Below are positions 8,288 through 15,564 of a stretch of 18,901 bases of DNA, piece after piece; the stretch's first letter is position 1; every line of letters starts with the position of its first letter. The DNA lies in contig JAYTOX010000017.1 of NCBI GenBank assembly GCA_043747595.1, positions 1 through 18,901 on the forward strand. Reading direction: 5' to 3'. The translations under genes were made by a program, and so were the position numbers. The notes beneath the pieces were generated by a model. That model had not been told where the DNA came from, did no database searches, and worked only from the letters and a program-made list of their open reading frames with translations. The DNA comes from JADKIH01 sp043747595 (GTDB taxonomy: Bacteria; Bacteroidota; Bacteroidia; AKYH767-A; 2013-40CM-41-45).

Positions 8288-9551
8288 ATTTAAACTCCTT
8301 TATAATGTCTGTTTGATTAATTGATTTAAAATCTGATTCATACAAATAAAGTAAAAGTTTCTTAAATGCGATAAAATAATCTTTGAACTTATACTCTGAA
8401 ATATAATTGTTATGAAAAAGAATTGATAAGACACTTCCTTGGTCGTTTTTATTGATAAAATCAATAGTATCCTTTAAAAATTTATTTGCATCACATTTCA
8501 AATAATTAAAAAATGTTGTATCCATTATATTCAAAGGACACTCTATAAAATTAAAAACTTCTTTTGTTTCTAAATTAAACGGTTGATAAGGTAACCCATA
8601 ATTATTTCTGAATCCATACATTTCTGCGAACCCTAATGACGAATCAAACTTCAAACCACTTTTTTCAATTTGTAAAAAATCTTTTGCAGGATTGAATTTT
8701 AAATAATGAAACCTATTTCCAATAATTTTTACATTTAATCGCTCTATCTCAGATTGAAAACTATCATCCGAAGCACTTTTATGTAGCCCATTTTCCCACC
8801 CACAACTCTCTACATCAAGTAATGCCTTTTTTACCTTCCGAGAATTAATCTCATAATCAGAATTAGATAGATTAGAATCAACGATTCCTTTATTTACCAA
8901 CCAATAAAACGTAGAACGAAAATTGTATTCACTTTCAATTTCCATTATCTTATCAATATTGAACCAAGATGGTTTTTTCAAAACATTCTGGATAAAAACA
9001 TTAATAATCCAATCTATACGCAATTTCTTTAATGAATAAAAACCATCTTGCAATAGTGATCCATAAATCGTATCAATATCATGACTCAAAAATATTCTAG
9101 ATCTTTTTTTGAGAATTTGAACGTTAAAGTGTTCAATTGCCAATTTATCAAAACAATTCTGAACAATGTTATCCGTAACAATATTAAACTTTTCTTGGTA
9201 ACTACCTTCATATTTAAATCTACCGTATTTGTCAATGTTTTCCGAACCAATTTCTTGAAGGCAATTAATCATATAAAATCCCGTTGATAAGAAATCAACT
9301 TCTCCATTTGAAAATTTAATATAAGGCTCACTTTGAAAATGTTTTCGGTGTGCAAAAATATTTTGCGACAATAAATCAAAAAAATTTCGATTTATTTTAA
9401 TTTTATTTCTTTCCAAATCACCAATACTAATATCGGCATCTAAATATTCAGGAACAAAATGAAATGAGATATTCATATTTTTACAAAATAAATTAAAAAT
9501 ATATTTTACCTCAGCTGAATACAAGTTGTCATTTTCAACAAATACTTTCAT
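8277..9551 (-). CDS. Polysaccharide deacetylase-like (NodB-fold) protein
   Basis: A 424-residue protein. The N-terminal ~145 residues form a separate domain of the kind that precedes deacetylase domains in Bacteroidota polysaccharide loci. The NodB-like part follows with the expected landmarks: SHDIDT at 156-161 (metal-binding Asp), STFYW at 213-217, LHKSAS at 256-261 (His257), GNRFHYLKF at 278-286, FDSSLGF at 302-308 and LFHN at 378-381. The standard HxxxH metal pair is not intact: position 261 is Ser. Activity or specificity may therefore differ from classical chitin or peptidoglycan deacetylases. No signal peptide is visible. The gene starts one base after the asnB-like stop and overlaps the next gene, so it is part of the operon. 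Some lines are near 20% GC. The family call is good; the reaction is not certain. Confidence 0.78.
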   Translation of the reverse strand: MKVFVENDNLYSAEVKYIFNLFCKNMNISFHFVPEYLDADISIGDLERNKIKINRNFFDLLSQNIFAHRKHFQSEPYIKFSNGEVDFLSTGFYMINCLQEIGSENIDKYGRFKYEGSYQEKFNIVTDNIVQNCFDKLAIEHFNVQILKKRSRIFLSHDIDTIYGSLLQDGFYSLKKLRIDWIINVFIQNVLKKPSWFNIDKIMEIESEYNFRSTFYWLVNKGIVDSNLSNSDYEINSRKVKKALLDVESCGWENGLHKSASDDSFQSEIERLNVKIIGNRFHYLKFNPAKDFLQIEKSGLKFDSSLGFAEMYGFRNNYGLPYQPFNLETKEVFNFIECPLNIMDTTFFNYLKCDANKFLKDTIDFINKNDQGSVLSILFHNNYISEYKFKDYFIAFKKLLLYLYESDFKSINQTDIIKEFKYEY

Positions 9552-9552
9552 A

Positions 9553-11394
9553 TCATTTGAAATTTTTAATCCAATAATTTAGTGTAGCAATACGCCATAC
9601 AAGTTTAGAGTTTGCATTGTTACCATTTTTATACTCCGAAATAACTTTATTTATTATATTTTTATCGAGAAAATCAAGTTTTTTAAAATCAATTTCAAGC
9701 AAATTTTTCATTGGCCCTCGAAGCCAATTTATTTCACCAGGAGTAACAAACCCTTTCTTATCATATCTTTGATAAATTTTTTGTGGAAGAATTTCTTTTA
9801 CACTTTCACGTAGAATATATTTTGTAACACCTCGATTTATTTTCAAATTATTACCCAAAGTAAAACCAAACTCAACCAATCGATGATCCAAAAGTGGAAC
9901 TCTAGATTCCACTGAATGCGACATTGTCATTCTATCAACGTAATGTAAAATCGTCGGAAGGCTACTTGTAAATAGCAACTGGTAAAGAAATTCGTTCAAT
10001 CTATTATCAGCAAATGTCTCATTTAAGTTAAAAGGAACATTTTTGATATTTTCCTTCCGCAAAGCAAAAGGCAAATATTGTTTATATTCAAGTGAATACA
10101 ATTTCATTTCATTATAGAATATCGACAAAGCTGTTTTTCCTAGTGATTTTAATAACTCTTTAGGAGATTGATGTTGATTTAGACGTATTGCATTTACATT
10201 CGTCAAAAATTCATTAACACGAAAAGATCTTAATGAATCTGCATTATTTCTATAAATTGAATGCATATAACCAGCTAAATACTCATCTGCACCTTGACCA
10301 TCAATTACAACTTTAATTCCATCAGTATGAATTTTTTCAATCAGGTATGAATGCGAAAAATTAGAAGACCCAGTTGAGGGAACATCCACTTGATATAAAA
10401 TCGAGTGAAATCTCTCTAACATTTCTTCATGTGTAGGTTTATAATAATGCGGAAGTATCGAAGGATATTTTTTTATTACCTCATTAATATATGGTCTTTC
10501 ATCCACTTCATCTTTCCCATCATAATAAATAGAATATGATTTGAATTTCTGCTCAGGGAAATGCTCCGCAATCAAACCTGTTAAACTTGAGCTATCAATT
10601 CCACCACTCAAACAAATTGCAATTTCAACATCACTGCGCATATGAATTGAAACACTCTTTTTCAACAACTCAAGTAATTTTTCTTTTGCTACTTCAACAT
10701 TACCGAATTTTGTATTGCTACTTTCAATCTTCCAATAAGTTTGAATACTAATTTCCCCTCTCTTAAAAATAAGATTACTCGCCGCAGGCAGCGCCTTCAA
10801 TTTTGAATAATAGGTTTCGTCTTCATAACACACCCATCCCAATTGCAAACCTCTACTTACCTGGTCTAAATTCAAGTCGTTGGTGAACAGTGGCGTTTGC
10901 TTTAAAACTTTGTATTCTGAACCAAAATAAAAACGATCGCCTTCCAAAATATAATAGAATGGTTTTATTCCAAATCGATCACGTGAACAAAATAATTCAC
11001 CGGTAAGTTTATCCCAAATTGCAAATGCCCACATCCCAACAAAATGATCCACACACTTACTACCATACTCCCTGTAAGCCGCCAATATCACCTCTGTATC
11101 TGAATGTGTTTTAAATTGGTAACCTTTCTTAATCAACTCATCTCTTACTTCAATGTAATTATAGATCTCTCCATTATATGTAATGGCAGAATCAAAATAA
11201 TGCATAGGCTGTGTTCCGTCATCACTAAGATCGATAATGCTTAAACGATTATGTCCAAAAACTACCGGCATATTTACCCACGTAGAACTTCCATCGGGAC
11301 CACGATGCGCTATGCTTTTCAACATAGCTGCAATAGTTCCTTCCGCAACTTCTTTCGATAATTTTGAGTCAATAAATCCGGCTATTCCACACAT
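9553..11394 (-). CDS. asnB: Asparagine synthase (glutamine-hydrolysing)-like amidotransferase
   Basis: A 613-residue two-domain enzyme. The N-terminal class II glutaminase starts MCGIAGF, so Cys2 is the nucleophile after Met removal; RGPDG lies at 31-35, YNGEIYN at 73-79 and SRDRFGIKPFYY at 138-148. The C-terminal synthase domain has the ATP-pyrophosphatase loop SGGIDSS at 263-269 and DGQGADEYLAGY at 365-376, then SRVPLLDH near 505. All key residues are present. E. coli AsnB is 554 residues; the longer form is common in polysaccharide clusters, where it may amidate a sugar carboxylate rather than make free asparagine. Context favours a glycan-related role: it lies 14 bases downstream of a glycosyltransferase gene and one base upstream of the deacetylase-like gene. 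By-eye counts suggest its 5' part has higher GC than its 3' part. Confidence 0.92.
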   Translation of the reverse strand: MCGIAGFIDSKLSKEVAEGTIAAMLKSIAHRGPDGSSTWVNMPVVFGHNRLSIIDLSDDGTQPMHYFDSAITYNGEIYNYIEVRDELIKKGYQFKTHSDTEVILAAYREYGSKCVDHFVGMWAFAIWDKLTGELFCSRDRFGIKPFYYILEGDRFYFGSEYKVLKQTPLFTNDLNLDQVSRGLQLGWVCYEDETYYSKLKALPAASNLIFKRGEISIQTYWKIESSNTKFGNVEVAKEKLLELLKKSVSIHMRSDVEIAICLSGGIDSSSLTGLIAEHFPEQKFKSYSIYYDGKDEVDERPYINEVIKKYPSILPHYYKPTHEEMLERFHSILYQVDVPSTGSSNFSHSYLIEKIHTDGIKVVIDGQGADEYLAGYMHSIYRNNADSLRSFRVNEFLTNVNAIRLNQHQSPKELLKSLGKTALSIFYNEMKLYSLEYKQYLPFALRKENIKNVPFNLNETFADNRLNEFLYQLLFTSSLPTILHYVDRMTMSHSVESRVPLLDHRLVEFGFTLGNNLKINRGVTKYILRESVKEILPQKIYQRYDKKGFVTPGEINWLRGPMKNLLEIDFKKLDFLDKNIINKVISEYKNGNNANSKLVWRIATLNYWIKNFK

Positions 11395-11408
11395 TCTATT
11401 CTTTCATT

Positions 11409-12707
11409 TCACTTTAATACTTCAACTAATTTTTCTGTCAATTTTTTTCGAGAATACTTTTTTACTTCTTCTATGTTGGAGGTGAATTTATTCCCCGCTT
11501 TCCAACTCAAAAACTTATCCTTCAAGTAAAGATACAATTCCTCTTTCTCTTCTCGCTCAAATAATTTACCCGCTCCGCATTCACTAATAATTTGCGCAGC
11601 TTTTCCATTTTTAGGCCCAAGACCAACAATCGGACTCCCTGCTCCTAAGTATTCAAACAACTTTCCAGTTAAGATTCCTTCATTATTTTCCACATCAGGA
11701 ATAACCAACAACAATACATCTGCCTTCGACATAAAATCTATTGCCTCAGCATGATCAACGTGAGGAATAAATTCTGCAATTTTTTCCAAACCACTTTTTT
11801 CCATCAAACGTTGTATTGCCGCAGCTGACGAACCAACCATTGTTAATCGTATATCATTTTTCTCGACAGAAAATTCATTTACGAATTGATTAATCACATC
11901 AAACAAAACAGCTGGCTTATAATTATCTGCCATTGTACCTACATACGTCAGCTGAAAATATTTCTCGCGAATAGTTTTTTTATCGGCAAAATCACTCTCG
12001 TCATATCCATTTGGTATAACATGAAATTTTTTCTCATCTAGCTTCTTCGACTTAGCCAGAAACAACTTATTGATTGGCTGACTCACACTTACGATCGCAT
12101 CTGCATTCTCTAAAACTTTCCGTTCATACACAGCATCTCTTCCAGCCGAAAATTTAGAATGCAAGAGATCTCGATAATAATAAATATCTGTCCACGGATC
12201 TCTCATATCTGCAATCCATCGGATGCCATATTTCTCTTTTAATTCCAAACCAATCAACTGGCTGCTATGCGGCGGCGATGAAATAAAAACAGTATCAATT
12301 TTTTCTTTATCGATTATTTCACTCGCAGCCTTTACTGCAAACCGAACCCATCCCCGACGTGCGTCAGGAATAAAAAAATTGCCTCTTATAAATCGCAACG
12401 TTTTTTGTGTGATCGATTCCGCATTAGTATTTGCAAATCCACCATGTGGAATACTATCTTTCCCTTTCAAAGCTGATAATATTTTTAATGGCTCAAACGA
12501 ACGCGTACAAATAACTCTTAATGACGGATCAACTTCTTTTTCCAATGTATGATCAAGAATTGGATAAGTGGCGTGAGAAGCGTCAACAGTAATTATAATA
12601 GGTTCAATTCCAAATTCAGGAAGGTACTTCGCAAATTTAAGCGTACGCTGAACACCCGCACCACCACTCGGCGGCCAATAGTAGGTAATGATCAGCACCT
12701 TTTTCAA
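11409..12707 (-). CDS. Family 4 glycosyltransferase (GT-B fold)
   Basis: A 432-residue cytoplasmic glycosyltransferase that adds a sugar from a nucleotide donor to a growing glycan. The N-terminal Rossmann half begins KKVLIITYYWPPSGGAGVQR, with the usual glycine-rich loop at 14-18. ISSPPHSSQ (142-150) and ADMRDPWTD (166-174) are typical of this subgroup. The C-terminal half has IPNGYD at 231-236, YVGTM at 255-259, and a donor-binding segment EGILTGKLFEYLGAGSPIVG at 343-362 with the paired acidic residues of GT4 enzymes (Glu343 and Glu352). The donor and acceptor cannot be read from the sequence. It begins 4 bases after the YfhO-family gene and ends 14 bases before the asnB-like gene. GC is higher than in the distal genes of the cluster. 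Confidence 0.9.
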   Translation of the reverse strand: MKKVLIITYYWPPSGGAGVQRTLKFAKYLPEFGIEPIIITVDASHATYPILDHTLEKEVDPSLRVICTRSFEPLKILSALKGKDSIPHGGFANTNAESITQKTLRFIRGNFFIPDARRGWVRFAVKAASEIIDKEKIDTVFISSPPHSSQLIGLELKEKYGIRWIADMRDPWTDIYYYRDLLHSKFSAGRDAVYERKVLENADAIVSVSQPINKLFLAKSKKLDEKKFHVIPNGYDESDFADKKTIREKYFQLTYVGTMADNYKPAVLFDVINQFVNEFSVEKNDIRLTMVGSSAAAIQRLMEKSGLEKIAEFIPHVDHAEAIDFMSKADVLLLVIPDVENNEGILTGKLFEYLGAGSPIVGLGPKNGKAAQIISECGAGKLFEREEKEELYLYLKDKFLSWKAGNKFTSNIEEVKKYSRKKLTEKLVEVLK

Positions 12708-12711
12708 ATTA

Positions 12712-15192
12712 TTATGCCTGGTTTTTTTGTGCGGTTAATTCTTTATACATAACTCCTAGAAAGAACAAAATTAATAAGGCAGATCCTGCCAATGTCATTT
12801 TACTTCCGGTAGCTACTACTTCCGGCTCAAACTTCCATTCTACCTGATGCTTGCCTGCCGGAATTCTCATTGCACGCAACACATAATCAGCACGTACGTA
12901 ATCTACTTTCTTTCCGTCAACATAAGCATTCCAACCTTTATCATAATAGATCTCTGAAAAAACGGTTAGATGCTCTGCAGTCGAATTCGATTCATACTGC
13001 AAATGATTCGGCTTATAGGAAGTCATTTTTATTGTTGCTCCACTATCTCCTTGAATCGACAAACCATTCAATACATCTTTGTAACGAACATCAACAATTG
13101 CTGTTTGTTTCGGATTAAAATTATTCAATGCCGAAAGTTCTGAATCGGCATTAGCAACTTCTTTTACTTCACTAACAAACCAAGCATTTCCTAAAGCACC
13201 TTTGTTTTCTAGTGGCTGTGCTTCCGGATTGTAAATAATATATTTTGTATTCAACATATTCAAAGCAGACTGACTACTCATTAATTTTTCAAAAGATGAA
13301 TCAGGTTTTTGCATAGCAGTTCTGATCGTAGCCATTTCTGTGCTAAGCCGAGCGTCGATCAATTCTTTATAACGCTTTAGTTTTGCTCCATGATAACCAC
13401 CTATCGACTGATGATAATAAGATGTACTGGCATCATTAAACGTATTTGCTGCTATATTCAAAACGCGATAACTTAATGTTGGATCGGCTTTGATAAAAGC
13501 ATCGGCAGAACTTTCCGGAAATGGCGCACTGTTCGCAGTCTTTTTAACAAATGAGTCTGAATCTACATAACGTCGATCTACTCCTATCAAGTCAATCATG
13601 ATTAATAGAAATAATCCATAGATCAAGAACTCTTTTCTAAAACGATTTTTAGCAAAAGCAAAAATCAATCCTCCAGCCAAAAGCAATAAGATCAACGATC
13701 GACCTGCATCAGAACTAACAATTTGCTCGCGCGCACTTGAAACGGCTGCAAAAAAATCATCGGCTATCTGCTGCGAATTTTGTTGTCCTTTTACCGATGA
13801 TAAAACTTGATCATATTCTCTATCAGTATACAAGTTTGTAAAAGTTGACGGAGAAATTTTCACTAACAAAACAAAACCGATTACTATTCCCATCGCTATA
13901 AATAATTTCTTTTTATATTGAGTAAAGAAATTTTCTTCTTTGATCATTTTATCCACAGCAAGAACCGCCATCAATGGGATCGTTAATTCAGCAATCACTA
14001 AAATTGTAGTTACCGCTCTAAATTTATCATAACCGGGAACATTGTCCAGGAAAAAATTCGTGAACGACATAAAATATTTTCCCCAACTTAACATGATCGA
14101 TAAAGCTGTAGATGCTACGATCCACCATTTCAACGGACCTTCTACAACAAATAATCCGATTACGAATAATAAAACCAAAATGGCACCGATATACAACGGC
14201 CCGCCTGTGAATGGTTGATCACCAAAGTAAGCGCCAAATCCGGAAACGTACTGACGGTAATTAGGATCGACATTTTTCAAGACTTCTTTGTTATTTTGCG
14301 AGATCGCTTCACTGGCACCACCTTTAAAATTTGGTATTATGAGTGTAAATGTTTCGCCAATTCCGTAGCTCCAATCAGTTATATAATCTCTATCGAGACC
14401 TGATGTTTGATTTTCTTTATTCGCTGTAAGTTCCGACGGACCACGTGTACTGTATTTACCATATTCCTGTGTAGCCCACAAATTGGTAATATTGCTCATC
14501 ACAGCAAGTCCGGAAACAACAACCAGTAAACCTGCAGCTTTAAAATAATCTGTTATCTTTTTTTCACGAATAGCTTCGTATAAAAAGATAAGACCTAAGA
14601 TAACGACTACCATCATTAAGTAGTAAGTAATTTGCAAGTGATTTGCATAAAGCTCTAATGCAAGTGCCAATCCGGTAATAGAAGCACCCAGTAAATGTTT
14701 GCCACGAAAAGTCATGATAATTCCGGCAATCACTGGAGCCATATAACCGATAGCATGAACTTTAGAATTATGTCCAGTACCTATGAAAATTAAAAAATAG
14801 GATGAGAAAGCAAATCCAACGGCTCCTACAAGAGCTAGTCGTTTATCAACTTTTAAAGTGAGTAGCAGAAAATAAAATCCCAACATAAAGAGAAAAAGAT
14901 AATTCGCAGGCGTTGGCAAACCTAACGTAACAATTTCATCTACATATTTTATTATTGTAAAAGGATAAACCGCCGAGATCTGATATGCCGGCATTCCACC
15001 AAACATACTGTTAGTCCAATACGTAGATTCATGATGTTGGTCTTGAAAATCTGTGATCTCTTTCGACATCCCTTCCCAATTGGCAATATCAGATTGTTTC
15101 ATTTCTTTGCCGCTTAGCATCGGCGAGAAATACATAAAAGTGATCACTAAAAATGCACCAATAGCAATTAAGTGAGGAAGGATTTTTTTCAT
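12712..15192 (-). CDS. YfhO-family integral membrane protein
   Basis: An 826-residue inner-membrane protein. The first membrane segment is at about 5-25 and a run of further hydrophobic segments continues to about residue 535. A soluble, probably extracytoplasmic domain follows (about 550-790), with a last membrane helix near 795-815. SDIANWEGM (about 36-44) and FGGMPAYQIS (about 64-73) are typical of the family, as is the late segment YYDKGWNAYVDGKKVDY. The YfhO family is GT-C-like; the Bacillus member is linked to lipoteichoic acid glycosylation, so transfer of sugars from a lipid carrier is plausible here. It is followed after 4 bases by the glycosyltransferase gene. A 140-base gap separates it from DUF4834, so it may have its own promoter; TATATTCG about 27 bases upstream is one base off the -7 consensus, with no -33 box. 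Confidence 0.88.
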   Translation of the reverse strand: MKKILPHLIAIGAFLVITFMYFSPMLSGKEMKQSDIANWEGMSKEITDFQDQHHESTYWTNSMFGGMPAYQISAVYPFTIIKYVDEIVTLGLPTPANYLFLFMLGFYFLLLTLKVDKRLALVGAVGFAFSSYFLIFIGTGHNSKVHAIGYMAPVIAGIIMTFRGKHLLGASITGLALALELYANHLQITYYLMMVVVILGLIFLYEAIREKKITDYFKAAGLLVVVSGLAVMSNITNLWATQEYGKYSTRGPSELTANKENQTSGLDRDYITDWSYGIGETFTLIIPNFKGGASEAISQNNKEVLKNVDPNYRQYVSGFGAYFGDQPFTGGPLYIGAILVLLFVIGLFVVEGPLKWWIVASTALSIMLSWGKYFMSFTNFFLDNVPGYDKFRAVTTILVIAELTIPLMAVLAVDKMIKEENFFTQYKKKLFIAMGIVIGFVLLVKISPSTFTNLYTDREYDQVLSSVKGQQNSQQIADDFFAAVSSAREQIVSSDAGRSLILLLLAGGLIFAFAKNRFRKEFLIYGLFLLIMIDLIGVDRRYVDSDSFVKKTANSAPFPESSADAFIKADPTLSYRVLNIAANTFNDASTSYYHQSIGGYHGAKLKRYKELIDARLSTEMATIRTAMQKPDSSFEKLMSSQSALNMLNTKYIIYNPEAQPLENKGALGNAWFVSEVKEVANADSELSALNNFNPKQTAIVDVRYKDVLNGLSIQGDSGATIKMTSYKPNHLQYESNSTAEHLTVFSEIYYDKGWNAYVDGKKVDYVRADYVLRAMRIPAGKHQVEWKFEPEVVATGSKMTLAGSALLILFFLGVMYKELTAQKNQA

Positions 15193-15332
15193 AGTTGTCT
15201 TATATGGAAAGGCGAATATATGTAAAATATGATTGTTTTAGCTATAAAATAGCGTCGATTTTTACCTCCTAAAAGCTAATAAAAAGGTGGGTGTAATCTT
15301 GAAATGGTAAAGTATAATGAAACGCTTACCGA

Positions 15333-15560
15333 TTACTTTATTTCTTCGTAATCGTCGAATTTTTCATTCTTACTTACTCTCTTTTTGGTATCGACATATA
15401 CTCTGCCATCTTCTTTTCGTTTCTTGTCTTCCTCTTCCTGTCGTTTCATAAAATCTTCGGCAGCTTTATTGAAAGCATTGTGAGCGTTAAAAAAAATGTA
15501 CCGTCTTATAGCCCCGAAAAACAATAAGACAACGATCGAGATAATTAGAAACTCTTGCAT
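15333..15560 (-). CDS. DUF4834 family small membrane protein
   Basis: A 75-residue protein: an N-terminal membrane helix (MQEFLIISIVVLLFFGAI), a positively charged turn, a charged cytoplasmic segment rich in Lys and Glu (about 35-55), and the acidic tail DDYEEIK typical of DUF4834. The function is unknown. I chose the ATG at 15560 because it places the membrane helix at the N-terminus and leaves a 4-base gap after carB. An upstream in-frame ATG at 15620 would add 20 residues but overlap the carB 3' end by 56 bases. Likely co-transcribed with carB. The family is, to my knowledge, found in Bacteroidota. Confidence 0.75.
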   Translation of the reverse strand: MQEFLIISIVVLLFFGAIRRYIFFNAHNAFNKAAEDFMKRQEEEDKKRKEDGRVYVDTKKRVSKNEKFDDYEEIK

Positions 15561-15564
15561 CGGT

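Noticed and set aside
12870..14403. Small plus-strand open frames inside the YfhO-family gene
   Set aside because: The minus-strand frame gives a continuous membrane protein with family motifs, so these are antisense shadows.
15241..15253. Hairpin GCTATAAAATAGC as a terminator for the carB/DUF4834 transcript
   Set aside because: The stem is only 5 AT-rich pairs. A T-run follows it only in the plus direction, where no gene ends, while the transcripts come from the minus strand.
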